Positions 1 to 10,472 of a stretch of 61,700 bases of DNA are shown piece after piece. Below the pieces are notes generated by a model. The model was not told where the DNA came from. It did not search any database and saw only the letters and a list, made by a program, of their open reading frames with translations. Each line of letters opens with the position of its first letter. Position 1 is the stretch's first letter. The position numbers and the translations under genes were made by a program. Origin of the DNA: Triparma columacea (taxonomy: Eukaryota; Sar; Bolidophyceae; Parmales; Triparmaceae); the NCBI GenBank assembly GCA_030267965.1, contig BRYA01000314.1:1480-63179 (forward strand), given 5' to 3'.

Positions 1-798
1 GTGGAGGAAGAAGAAGAAGGGGAGGAGTCGCGAATGTGATGCCTCACATTGTTAAGGGTAACGAATCTAGATTTATACGCATTAGAATATTGGAGGAGGA
101 GGAGGAGGAGGAGGGGGAGAAGTGATGCCATAAGTGTAGAAGCTGTAGTGTCGAGACTGACTCGAAGTGGAAAGTTATCAGGTGGAGAGATGAGCGCTTT
201 TTAAATAATCCAAGCGGCGACAACCTTACTATTTAAGTAGAAAGTAATAGAAGCGACGGGAGTTTCGACTGGTTGATTATGTGATTTGCAGAATTGGTTT
301 TGCATCAAAAACTTGTTCCTGTGGCAGAAAATTGAAATAAAGGGTAAGACGGACAACAATGACAATGATAACCCTTGTTAAGGCTTTAACCAGTTGTACT
401 TTGTCCTATTGTTGATTTTTGTCTCCTATGCATGTCAACTTCAAGTTATTTCCCCTCTTCAATCACGGTCGACTGACTGAGCATTCATTGGGTTTGGATT
501 ATTCGTCTCATAGACAATATAGTACTACTTTTAGCGATATTTCCGATCTGTTAGTATCACATTGGGGTTGCTAGGGGCAGAGAACCGCTATTGACGCCGC
601 AATGACGCATTCCTTGAGGGTCTCACAATCCCTCTCCCTTGCTCTTACTCCATCACACCACACTTACCCTGCTTATCCCGTCAATAATGTAGGAATTCGT
701 TGAGGATTGAAGCTGTTAACGACAAGACTGTATTATAAATCCAGGGTTAGGGTTAGGTTACCAAAAGGACTGTATAAAAGATCCTTTCCATCCCTACA
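1..798. other. 5' flanking region, no gene recognised
   Basis: I see no open frame of useful length. There are two GGA/GAA-rich purine tracts (about 1-30 and 92-121). Near the downstream gene lie a TATAAAT at about 734-740, a short run of TTAGGG-like units at about 745-758, and TATAAAAG at 773-780. The first TATA-like box is better placed for a promoter of the gene starting at 799; the second lies only 19 nt before the ATG. The far-left purine-rich sequence could be a gene tail cut by the window edge, but nothing shows this. Confidence 0.5.
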
Positions 799-2064
799 AT
801 GAGTGACTTAGACTTTGCTTATGGTGATGACTATAGTGATGACGACGGTGATGATTATAGTTATGACGAGGGTGATGTCTATTCGAATGACTACGACGAC
901 CCAGATGATGGGGACTCTCCCCTTCCCAAAACAGCAGTATACTCCGGAGCAGAGCACTTCAGAGGCAATCGTGAACTCACAGAAGTGACTTTTGCACTAG
1001 GAGTGACGTCGATTGGCGAGGGCGCCTTCTACAGATGCTCCTCCCTCACGGCCATTACCATCCCTGACGGAGTGACGTCAATTGGCAAACACGCCTTCTA
1101 CAAATGCTCCTCCCTCACGGCCATCACAATCCCGGACGGAGTTACGACGATTGGCAATTACGCCTTCTACAAATGCTCCTCCTTCATGGCCATCACTCTC
1201 CCGGACTCAGTGACAACAATTGACAGGGGCGCCTTCTTCAGATGCTCCTCCCTCACGGCCATCGCCATCCCAGATGGAGTGACAAAGATTGGCGAACGCG
1301 CCTTCTGGGGATGCTCCTCCCTCGCAGCTATCACCATCCCGGACGGAGTGACGACGATTAGTAAGGGCGCCTTCAAGGAATGCTCCTCTCTCACGGCTAT
1401 CACCATCCCGGACTCAGTGACGACAATTGACGAGGGCGCCTTCTTCGAATGCTCCTCCCTCGCGGCCATCACCATCCCGGACGGAGTGACGACGATCGGC
1501 TATCAAGCTTTCGACGGATGCTCCTCCCTCACGGCCATCACCATCCCGGACGGAGTGACGAAGATTGGCGACTGGGCCTTCTCTGATTGCTCCTCCCTCA
1601 CGGCCATCACCATCCCAGACGGAGTGACAGAGATTGGTAGGGAAGCCTTCTGGGGATGCTCTTCCCTCACGGCTATCACCATCCCGGACGGAGTGACGAT
1701 GATTGGCCTTTCCGCCTTATCCGGATGTTCCTCCCTGATGAAGCTCAGTCTATCTCCTGCCGTTTCCATCGGTGAAGACTGCTTCTCGGACTGCACTGCC
1801 CTAATCGCTGCCGCTGCTGATAAGAACATGCCTACCGTCTCGGACCTTCTCCATTACAGGTGGCACCGCAATGTCGCTGTGATGGAACGCGTCACCGCTC
1901 TACTTTGCCTCAAGGGAACCTGGGATCACGTGGAGAATCAACCCAGTGGAACGGATAGTCTGAAGCGGAAGCGAACTGACGGAGTTGAAGCCCCGCTAAA
2001 GAGGACTGAGGCACGTGACAAGATCCCGAAAGTTTTGTGGAGAGTAATTCTGGAGTTTCTGTAA
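799..2064 (+). CDS. BspA-type leucine-rich-repeat protein
   Basis: Single-exon protein of 421 aa. The first ~40 residues are strongly acidic (D/Y/E/G-rich). Residues ~50-345 are about a dozen copies of a 23-residue repeat of the form C-S-S-L-T-A-I-T-I-P-D-G-V-T-x-I-G-x-x-A-F, the BspA/LRR_5 type found in surface and cytoplasmic proteins of protists and bacteria. Repeats are close to identical at DNA level (69-bp period), which points to recent tandem amplification or gene conversion. The C-terminal ~75 residues are non-repetitive and basic (SLKRKRTDG), a possible nuclear signal. No signal peptide or membrane segment is visible, so a secreted adhesin role is not supported; a protein-binding scaffold is likelier. 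BspA families are commonly large in protist genomes. The function is unknown. Confidence 0.85.
   Translation: MSDLDFAYGDDYSDDDGDDYSYDEGDVYSNDYDDPDDGDSPLPKTAVYSGAEHFRGNRELTEVTFALGVTSIGEGAFYRCSSLTAITIPDGVTSIGKHAFYKCSSLTAITIPDGVTTIGNYAFYKCSSFMAITLPDSVTTIDRGAFFRCSSLTAIAIPDGVTKIGERAFWGCSSLAAITIPDGVTTISKGAFKECSSLTAITIPDSVTTIDEGAFFECSSLAAITIPDGVTTIGYQAFDGCSSLTAITIPDGVTKIGDWAFSDCSSLTAITIPDGVTEIGREAFWGCSSLTAITIPDGVTMIGLSALSGCSSLMKLSLSPAVSIGEDCFSDCTALIAAAADKNMPTVSDLLHYRWHRNVAVMERVTALLCLKGTWDHVENQPSGTDSLKRKRTDGVEAPLKRTEARDKIPKVLWRVILEFL
1000..1740 (+). repeat. 69-bp coding tandem repeats
   Basis: In-frame tandem units of 69 bp within the LRR gene, each encoding one 23-residue LRR. Long stretches around the CSSLTAITIPDGVT core are almost invariant, while the residues before AF vary. 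Because silent positions are also conserved, homogenisation rather than protein selection alone is the likely cause. Confidence 0.85.
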
Positions 2065-2574
2065 ACTCTTTGTTGTAATGTAGGGCGTTTTTTCATTAAA
2101 AAAAGTGCGTTTTAATTCTAAATAGGTACGTAAAACGGAAATAGAAAGGTAGGTAGGTAGATTTAAGCCGAAATGGCTCTTAACTATTTAGGGAGCATAG
2201 ATGCCAAATAGTTAGTTCAGCTTGCCTGTTAGGGTTAGCTTATGTCAACCCTCCGTGAAGGGAGCTTTTTTTTAGGCGCAGCAAAGAGCCTCGTCTGGGT
2301 GGTCGTTAGGGGGTGATATATTGACGTCCGGAGGCCGTACGAGGTCCCTGCAAGGATCATGGCTCTCATGAACCTCATACTTGAGCCGACGACAAAGTCA
2401 ATTTGAAGATTTTTTTCTGTGTTGTTCGAATTTTCCGATAAAACACTCTCCAGTGCGTTTAGCGTTATGATGAAGCTTGGGAGGGGTATTAATCCGCTTT
2501 GTGTTCCCCCAAATGTTGAATTAATGAATGAAACCTCAAAAATTGTTTCTTCCAGCAAGCATTTCGGTTGAAAG
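2065..2574. other. intergenic region between LRR and RING genes
   Basis: No gene seen. It contains the 3' flank of the LRR gene, a short GGTA run (about 2148-2159), and a perfect 9-bp inverted repeat (2181-2189 with 2206-2214, 16-nt loop). It does not have tRNA features. The remainder is presumably the promoter and 5' UTR of the RING gene at 2575. Confidence 0.5.
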
Positions 2575-3933
2575 ATGTCGAACTTTGGGATCGGTGCGCC
2601 AAGTCCTCGGCCACCGCCCAACCCATTGCGCACCTCCGCAGAGCGGGCGATATCGAGTACATCCTACTCCATGCCAGGGGTAATGGCCCACAGCTACACT
2701 CGAAGATTGAAAAAACCTCGGGCAAACAGTGGTAATGGGGACGCTATTATAAATAGTGCAGCACTTCAGCAGTCACTCGCCTCGTCGTTGAACCTGAATG
2801 CCCAAACAAGGAGTTTTCGGCGGCGCTCTAGAAACAGAACAGGTCCTGCCACTACCCGGGCTTCTGCTAGTACCCCTGCTCCATCTTCTTGGACGTGCGG
2901 TAGCTGCACCTTGGTTAACCGCATGGGTACTGCATCGTGTGATGCTTGCGCAGCTCCGTACGTAAGCAACGAGAATACCGGGGAGATGCCCGCGAACCAC
3001 AATAGACTGAACCTCGCCCAGCTCCGAGGACTCGAAGAGAAGCCGAAGTCGAAGTTGACCGCTGCGGAGTGGACAAACGTTGAATATGATGCCCTGCTCC
3101 GAGGGGATGTCACGGGGGTATGCTCGATTTGCCACGAGGACCTTGTCGTGACTGGGGGGGGGGCTGATGGGGGGCAGGAGCAGGTCATCCTCTCCTGCAG
3201 TCATACCTTCCATGCCGCTTGCATAGCCAGCTTCGAGAAGTTTCTCCGCACCAAGGAGAGGACATGCCCGATGTGTAGGCACACAAACTATCAGAAAAAA
3301 GTCACTTCCGTGGGCACTGCCATGAGGAGGCTGGAGTGTGCGAGGCTAATGCAGAGGTGCGTCAAAGGGTGGCTAGTAAGGAAGGAGAAGCGCAGCATGT
3401 TACGCAAATTTTACACCGATGGGTACGGCGAAGCTGGGCGCCGGAGAGATTTCTACGCCAAGGAAATAGGGGATCTGGGGAGTAGGGTGGAGAAGGAGGT
3501 TGAGGCCAAAGAAGACAGCATCGACGCCCTCTTTGCCGAGTTCGATAACAGTCTGGCCCTGAGTAGGCAAGTTTTCAGTGACAATGCGGCTGATGGAGTG
3601 AGGGGGGGGGGCGATGGAGGGGGCGCTGCTGTCAAGCCCACCCCCAAACGGAAACCTTCGACAACAATGTGTGACTGGCTCAAGGTGTGGGGGCAGGCGA
3701 AGGACAGGGGTGACACCCAAGAGTGCCCCATCTGCCTAGGCCCGTTGAACCGCGGAGGGGGGCAGATGCTCCTGAGCTGCAGCCACGTATTTCACAAGAG
3801 CTGCATCGAGGCATTTGAGCGGTTCAACATTTACGAAGTCTGCCTTTGCCCCGTTTGCCGAAGTGGCTACGACAAGGCTGACGTTGAAAATGTTTTGCAG
3901 CTCGAGCAAGGTGACTCGCGCTTTCTTATGTAA
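2575..3933 (+). CDS. RNF32-like double RING-H2 / IQ / RanBP2-type zinc finger protein
   Basis: Single-exon protein of 452 aa. Residues ~105-129 (SSWTCGSCTL...ASCDAC) are a RanBP2-type zinc finger. Residues ~183-234 are a RING-H2 domain (CSIC...CSHTFHAAC...CPMC). Residues ~254-273 (CARLMQRCVKGWLVRKEKR) are an IQ motif for calmodulin-type partners. Residues ~384-429 are a second RING-H2 (CPIC...CSHVFHKSC...CPVC). Two RING-H2 domains separated by an IQ motif is the layout of animal RNF32, a testis-expressed E3 ligase; the added N-terminal ZnF_RanBP2, often ubiquitin-binding, is a difference. All metal ligands look intact, so E3 ubiquitin-ligase activity is expected. It converges on the STPG-like gene, with only 84 bp between stop codons. 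Confidence 0.85.
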   Translation: MSNFGIGAPSPRPPPNPLRTSAERAISSTSYSMPGVMAHSYTRRLKKPRANSGNGDAIINSAALQQSLASSLNLNAQTRSFRRRSRNRTGPATTRASASTPAPSSWTCGSCTLVNRMGTASCDACAAPYVSNENTGEMPANHNRLNLAQLRGLEEKPKSKLTAAEWTNVEYDALLRGDVTGVCSICHEDLVVTGGGADGGQEQVILSCSHTFHAACIASFEKFLRTKERTCPMCRHTNYQKKVTSVGTAMRRLECARLMQRCVKGWLVRKEKRSMLRKFYTDGYGEAGRRRDFYAKEIGDLGSRVEKEVEAKEDSIDALFAEFDNSLALSRQVFSDNAADGVRGGGDGGGAAVKPTPKRKPSTTMCDWLKVWGQAKDRGDTQECPICLGPLNRGGGQMLLSCSHVFHKSCIEAFERFNIYEVCLCPVCRSGYDKADVENVLQLEQGDSRFLM

Positions 3934-4017
3934 GGGAAGGAGAGGGAGGGCAACTTTGAAGTTGTGAGGTGGAATAATGATGTTTGATAAATGTTGTTTC
4001 AATCAAAAATACATACA

Positions 4018-5891
4018 CTATTCGTTTTCGTCCTTCACATCGCTCACTCCAGGCATCCCACTACTATAATTCTCCGAAAATTCAACAAATTTCTCCTCTT
4101 CCTCCTTCGCTTTTCTCTCTTCTTTCTCCTTCTCCCTTACTTTCTCCCTCTCCACCTCCGCTTTCTTCTTTGGGAACCTCGGTCCTCCCTTAAAGACATG
4201 CTTCATGCCCATAACCCGCTTTGATTCCGAGCGCTTGTTAATGTCCGGGTTATAAGAGTTGAATGTCGGGCCATCCTCCATCTTTCCGTTCCCGTACCCC
4301 ATGCTGTATACATCGAAGTTGTTGTCCTTCCCCACGACCGCAGTCGGGCCCCTCTTCCTGACGACCTTGTTGAAGTTTTTACCGTTCTTATCCTTGAATG
4401 TTCTGGTCACGCTGTGGAAGCCATTAAAGTCAATAGAATGTGAAATGTTCGGGCTCATCATGCTCATTGTCGTGTTCGGTCGCTGTGGCATTTCCCCCTC
4501 ATCAACGTCAATGGTGAGCTTAGCACTCCCTCCAAACCCGGTGCCCAATCTGAACCTATCCTCCGATTGGAACGCGGCATTCACGTCCATGGTATAGCTC
4601 CTCATCTTTTTCGAAGTTGTCGGCGACGGAGACTTCGACGGTGACACCTCGCTGTGCTCCGTTGCCGTGTTGTCCGTCCCCTCGGTCCACATTGACATCC
4701 CCCTCGTCTTATTCTTTTCCATTCCATCTCTCTCCAGTTCCCTCTTCTTCATCTCGATGTACAGTTTGACTCTATCGCTCACGTTCAGCCTTTCCCTGGT
4801 CGCCTTGCTTCTGAAGAACCATGATTTCTTGTCAACGTCCTTCACTCTAACAGATGCGGCTACAGCGGGATCAAAGAACTCTCCGGGTCCTATGCCCACG
4901 GGGTTGTTGAGCTCGCGCAGTCCAAGAACAGGCGTAGACTGCGGGGGGTTGGAGCTGGTTAAGTAAACACATTCTTGACGGGCTGGGCTGAGTGGCATTT
5001 CTCGCTCTCACCTTGCTCTTCATAAAGCTTAAGCTCGCACGATTATCGTCTTCCAGCCTTTTGGCAACCAAGTCGGCCTGTGCGTAATTTTGCGAAAGCC
5101 TCGGTTGGTAGGACTCCACCTCACCCCTCCTCTTGTAAATGTCAGTCTCCCAGTCAGACATGTCAAAGTTATTGTTGGAATGCCTAGTCCTGTTAGGGTA
5201 CATTCCGATGGTTGCAATCGTGGGGTTCACCGCGTGGTACTTCGTCGTAGACCGGAAAGGTACGGTTGAGGTAGCCCTGCCCAAATCCTCCACTGCGGGG
5301 TCCTTGGCGTCGTAGGTTCCAACAGAAGGGGGTGGGACTTCGTAGGGGCGGAAGCACTTGGGTTGAGACGTCCGCTTGACAGCCAGGAATGATGCTTTGT
5401 AGTTTCTAGTAGCTTTGGTGGTCTTGTTGAGAGTTGGGTCTTTAGGAAGATCAAGGAGATGTTGGGGGACTGGGAAGGGGGGGAGGTGAAGGAGGTGAGC
5501 TATAAGGTTGGTCCTTACCCTCGTGCATCAACGTCGATTTACTCCTCTTCTTCCCCCCCCCGCTCCTCTTATCCCCGCTCTTCGCCCTCTTCTCCTTCCT
5601 GTCTATCTCACCTGCCTTCTGATTAGTAGCAGAGGGATATTTCCACACCTTCTCCGTCTTTGGATGAGCAAACTTTCCCTTGTTTGCAAATGCCGTCGTA
5701 AGTTGCGTCCGTGTCGGCGAATTTTTTGTCCGTGATGTTCTTACGTTCCCCCTTTTTGGACTAAGAAGGATGGAGGGCGATGAGGGTTGCGCTGCTCCCA
5801 CTGATGGAGAAGACAACGGAGGATTATCAAGATCATGGAATGAAAACGTTGGCGCACGACCCCGGGACCGGCTCGTGGGCGAGTCGTCCAT
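4018..5891 (-). CDS. STPG/SHIPPO-like repeat protein (583 aa, 3 exons)
   Basis: Exons, in transcript order: 5891-5519, 5469-5012, 4938-4018. The introns are 49 and 73 bp, both GT-AG; the sum is 1752 nt. An upstream TTG also opens the frame, but the ATG at 5891 (MDDSPTSRSRG) is the likely start. Motifs FRPYEVPPPSVGTYD and GIGPGEFFDP resemble the Pro-Gly-rich repeats of sperm-tail/SHIPPO (STPG) proteins, which sit on ciliary or cortical microtubules. The N-terminal ~125 residues are Ser/Pro/Lys-rich; the C-terminus is a charged E/K helix. It is divergent from the EF-hand-like gene, 221 bp away. Family assignment rests on short motifs and is moderate; the exon model is more secure. Confidence 0.65.
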
Positions 5892-6112
5892 GGACAGGGG
5901 TGTAGATTGAAGAAAGTATTTGCTCAACTGCTTTGCACCCTAAATTAAGGAGCCAATTTTTGAGGCTTTGGCGGCATTTTTTGAAGGACCATTGGCTGTC
6001 CTCCCACTTTCCGTAACAATTGCCACAGCATTGTCTACTCATCCTAGCCCAAGTAGCATCCCTCCCCATAGGCCCCCCCATCCCTCCTCGAACCCACCTC
6101 TCTTCTCCTCTT

Positions 6113-8306
6113 ATGTCTGTATTTTCAGAAGAATATACCAAGGGTCCCGTGCCTCGAGGCTACAAGCGCGATCATCCTGCTGTTCAGCCTCACGTCTTCA
6201 AACCCCTGTCCAAGACTGTGCAGTCTACAGTTGATGTATTGGACAGGCATGCAAGAGATGGTTGGAAACCTCATGACAAGCCCCTCAGCAGGAAGGCTAG
6301 GAGACTGAGGTCGACCTATGGGACGGGCGATATCATAAATCACCCAGAATTGAGAAGGAGGGTCGCGCACAGCCCCGACAATACTAGTCGGGTTCAGGCC
6401 ATGTTAAAGAGGAATAGGAATATTGTGCTTAACGAGCGGGGATATTACCCTTCTGGGGCGAGACCTTCTGAGGCTCGGCATCTTGACGTGTCTAAGAACA
6501 GGTTCGCCCAGCCCCTAAATACTGTCGGTGGGCCTCGCTCTCCCGTTCGAATGTCTGTCTCTCGGCCCCCGTTTTACTCCCCCGGTAAGGGTGAGGGCCC
6601 CGTGGGAAGCATGTCCCTCGACGCCCGTTACGGCGCCCTGAACTCTGCAGGCGGCCACGCTGCGCACAACGACAAGCTCCTTTTCTTCGACGAGGACCTC
6701 CACCAGAACATTGACGTAGCAGATGATCCCATCAGCGGGACGACCTTGTCGTGGCCCAGCCTGGGGGGGGAACACATGGGTAATAAGGATAGGTACGGTC
6801 CGGACGCGGTAGCGTCAAGCCAAGGGCTTTACGACCCCTACGTCTCGAGGGTTGACGAGTACAAGAAAATTAGCCCTAGCCAGTGGCCGGAAGAGGCTGG
6901 GTTCACGAGGGGTAGTGCTATTGCCAGGCGGAAAGAGAAGGTGAGGCACCTGAGTTGTTTAGCCAACATTATTTGCCTCGCTTTTCTCGTCGTAAGAACA
7001 CGAATTGTACATCGTAAATGTCTTGGCACAATCATATCATCTCACACATATCACACATCACCTTCCTTCACTTCTTCACCCTTAGCCCCACTCCCCGATT
7101 CAGATCCCTCGCGGTCTCGCTCGTTCAATAGAGCGCGATGGAATCCGCAAGTCCCGCGTCCATAACATGGCTTTGAGTAAGCGTCGGTCCGAAACCAAGT
7201 CATTTGGGCGCTGGCTACAGGGCAAACCGCGGGGGGGACAGTACAAAGAACCGCCGCCTTTTTTCCCTAATAGCAGCTCGACAACGAGCTTCTTTACAGA
7301 GTACGACCCATCCGTTATATCCGATTACCCTCATGGGGTGGGGAAGGGGTCGATGTCGAAGGTAAAGAACAAAAGGTCCGAGTTTGCGGACAGGATGTCC
7401 ACGTACGGTGAGCTCGCGTCCTTGCACCAGGGTCTGACAGGTGGTGCTGACAACCCATTTAGGAAGAGCATGAATCTGCCGTCAAAGGTGGGGTCGGGCA
7501 GCCGGGTGAGCATAAAGTTTGCGGGCAGCTACAGCATGGCCAGGTCCATGAGTGAGGCCAATCACCTGGGGGAAAAGAGCGCGCTCGTGCAGGCTGTGGC
7601 CAAGGCGACAAAGTCGCTGAAGCTTGAGAATGAGAGCAAGATTAAGTGCCTCTCGCGTTTCGGGCTGATCCTCCTCCAGGCCCCCAACAACTGCCCCGGC
7701 CATGAGGTGGTTTTGAAGCTCTCCCGGGCATTAGTTGACACTGCGTCTTCAAACCCGGACCCTGCGATAATATCGCGCCTTCAGTTCGTTCGCGTAGTCA
7801 TGCACCAGGTCGACCACGTTTTCGACCGCTTTGCCCACAACCTTTACTCCTGCTTTGATCCAAATGGCAGGGAAAAGGTGAACCACACCGAGTTTTGCTG
7901 CTGCATTTTAGCGATACACAGACCCAGTATGAATATGCTCACTAGCGGGCAGTACCATTACGCCAGGAAGTATATGGCGAGCATAACTGTGTTGGAGAGG
8001 TGCATCCAGCTTTTTGAGAATGGCAGGGGCGGGATAACGAAGCACGACCTGAGGAGGATTTTGACGGCGTGTAGCTTGACTGCTGAAGATAGGGCGAGGA
8101 TGGACAAGCAGACGGACCAGATATTTCAGATCATGAAGGTTCCCTTTGACAGTATGAGCGTGCCGAGGCTGATGAAGATGGAAGAATTTATTGGGAAGGA
8201 GGGGCTGTTGGTGAGGAATAGCTTCGTCTTGGACGAATATCAGGATCAGCTTACGACATTGCAGGAGAAAGTGGGGAAGTGTCAGCAGGAGATGAGGGAG
8301 CGGTGA
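6113..8306 (+). CDS. EF-hand-like protein of unknown function (676 aa, 2 exons)
   Basis: Exons 6113-6940 and 7104-8306, with a 163-bp GT-AG intron in phase 0 (junction RRKEK|IPRGLARS). The chosen start MSVFSEEYTKGPVPRGY follows a C/T-rich leader; earlier in-frame ATGs would add only low-complexity residues. The N-terminal half is basic and disordered-looking, with Tyr/Pro/Gly motifs. The C-terminal half is helical; FDPNGREKVNHTEF has the spacing of an EF-hand loop with weakened acidic ligands, followed by two more EF-like helix pairs (FENGRGGITKHDL; MKMEEF). It ends in a short coiled coil (DQLTTLQEKVGKC). A calcium-binding or structural role is possible. It shares an intergenic promoter with the STPG-like gene, so a cytoskeletal role is an inference from context. 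Confidence 0.7.
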
Positions 8307-8413
8307 AGGAGCAGGGAGAGGAGGAGGAAAAGGAAAGAACTGTTGTTGTGATTCATTCAAAAGTGCGCTATTTTTTTCTACAACCCGTCAGGATTTCGCT
8401 CACACCAAATGAG

Positions 8414-10317
8414 TTACTCCGTGGAACTCGGCGCCACCGTGCTAGCCCCCGAGCTCTTCTGCGGCCTGCTTGGGTGCTGGCTTGCAAGCATGAGGCACAT
8501 AACGATCATGAAGATGATCGGAACTAGTCGGAAGTAGCTGTCCGCGCACGGTGGCGGTGTGTAGACGGTGTTGTAGCCAAGACGGATGTAACCGAAGAAA
8601 CCCTTGTACGCGAAGGCGAGTATGCAGGATATAATGACACTCTTGCTCAGCTTATGAATTGACTTGGCAGCACCGCCTGCCCCTCCCTTGGCGAGCATCT
8701 GTGATGTGATAGATTAGGGGGGAAATGGCAAAGGAGTGTGTTAATTGAGTTTGGTAAGGATTTGTTGGTGCTACAGTAGAGCGTGTAGAAGATCCAGTAA
8801 ACAACTTATCCATGACCCTCGCCATGCTCGCTGGGGTCGCGCTATCCTGCTTTACTCCACACGCATAAACATACCTTACTGATTTTGAGATAGTTCCGCA
8901 TGCAGATGACAACCCACATAAGGCAGTTCAAGCTGAATGCGAAGCCGCGAATTGCGTTGATGTTTCCGTTGAAAGCACCTCCGTGGCCACCCGTGACTGC
9001 CCACTCGGCGATGCCGCCGCCGACCTCAAAGGTCCAGAAGCAAAAGAGAGAGGCTCCGCCTACGTAGTTTACCCACGGTGGAGTTATCTTGGCCTTGCCA
9101 CCTTCGAGCACGGTAACCCAACTGCGGACAAGGATGACGAGCAGGGATACCAGCGATGCCAGTTCCGCGTACTGAATACCGTAGCTCATCATGTAGGGGA
9201 AAGTATGGTAACCCTCAATGTCAACTGTGAGGTTCGTGGGAGGTGGAGAGTGAGAGCGAGTGGGCAGTTACGGGCGGCCACGGAAGTGCGTTCAATGGAA
9301 ACGAGGTAAACTTACTGTTGGTGAAAAAGTTACAGAAGGCGCTGAAGATCATGCAGCGGGACATCAACTCTGAGGACGATACTGCGATGCGCGAAGTAGG
9401 AGCGAAAGAGGTTGCGAGAAGGGTTGCGTCGTCATAAAATATGTTAGTTCCTTTGTGCTCTTGAAGGGTCATTTGTTGTTGCCTATGACCACTTACTGGT
9501 GTTCTTTGTCTTTCCGCCAGCCTCCAGCCTCTTCGCTCTGTAAGTCATAGCGTTTCGTATACTCCAACACAAGATGAGAAAGGTAAGAAAGCAGTATATG
9601 ATGGTGGAAGTGCCATAGGAAGGGAAGGCGTCGACAACGCTCAGAGAGCAGTCGTTAATGTCTGCGACATGAGCGAGAGCGACATGAGCGAGAGCGACAT
9701 GAGCGAGAGCGACATGAGCGAGAGCGACATGAGCGAGAGCGACATGAGCGAGAGCGACATGAGCGAGAGCGACATGAGCGAGAGCGACATGAGCGAGAGC
9801 GAAATGAGCGAGAGCGAAATGAGCAAGAGCGAAATGAGCGAGAGCGACATGAACGAGAGCGACATGAACGAGAGCGACATGAGCGAGAGCGACATGAGCG
9901 AGAGCGACATGAGCGAGAGCGACATGAGCGAGAGCGACATGAGCGAGAGCGAAAACCGCATAAGTGCAGGAAACATTTAACCCCTGGCCTTTTTTCCCGT
10001 CGCGTTACACGCTCAAGTCCTTACCTGAGTCTAGGTTGCCAGCTTCCCCATCACTTCCCCAACCCTTCGGTACAAAGCCATAGTCACAAACGGGCACGTA
10101 ATCAACTGAATGGAATTCGCGTGGGGGGGGGGGGGGGGTGATGTTGTGCGTTTATCATGCGTATGTGAGCATATCAAAAGTCAACCCGGTCCAACCCGAT
10201 TCACACAAGTTCCGCACACTTACCAGCTGTAGCATTAATTGTCCACTCGCAGATATACTCCTCGAGCTGTGATGCGTTAGTGATTCCGAGCGATTCGGGT
10301 GTTTTAAGGTAAGTCAT
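8414..10317 (-). CDS. polytopic membrane protein, six or seven spans (319 aa, 5 exons)
   Basis: Exons in order: 10317-10224, 9661-9497, 9381-9316, 9224-8875, 8698-8414; introns of 562, 115, 91 and 176 bp. The sum is 960 nt with consistent phases. The N-terminus (MTYLKTPESLGITNAS...) has several N-x-S/T sequons and no positive charge, so it is probably outside. Likely membrane segments: STIIYCFLTFLILCWSI, a short MSRCMIFSAFCNFF, AELASLVSLLVILVRSW, VGGASLFCFWTFEVGGG, INAIRGFAFSLNCLMWVVIC, SVIISCILAFAYKGFF, and YFRLVPIIFMIVMCLML. That gives six or seven spans with a Ser-rich cytosolic tail. I recognise no GPCR signature (no DRY or NPxxY). Function unknown. The acceptor of exon 3 could also be 6 nt or so downstream in the same frame; the start ATG at 10317 is the only in-frame one in its exon. 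Confidence 0.7.
9667..9953. repeat. 15-bp minisatellite inside an intron
   Basis: About 19 copies of GACATGAGCGAGAGC with few substitutions. Because the period is 15 and the unit has no stops in some frames, it gives spurious open frames on both strands (MSESD repeats on +, MSLSL on -). In the minus-strand gene it fills the 3' part of intron 1 and runs right up to the acceptor (CAG at 9664-9662), so its pyrimidine-rich strand doubles as the 3' splice-site region. Confidence 0.9.
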
Positions 10318-10472
10318 TAAAACTTTTAGTTCATCAGTTAGTTGTAAAAGATGGTTTTCCGGATGGTTGGAAGTTGGACCGAACACAAATTGCCGAAGAA
10401 TTCCTAAATTTAAGGTGTATGATTAAAACGGCCGTGCTTGCTTACTTAGCCGCCCATCCCTTCAGGTTCATT

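Noticed and set aside
745..758. TTAGGG-like units resembling a telomere
   Set aside because: Only about two units, surrounded by ordinary promoter sequence; not a telomere.
2181..2214. Hairpin that might be a small RNA gene
   Set aside because: A single 9-bp stem with no tRNA, snRNA or other family features.
9641..9980. Long open frames on both strands (MSESD and MSLSL repeats)
   Set aside because: They arise from the 15-bp period of a minisatellite that lies inside an intron of a well-supported minus-strand gene.
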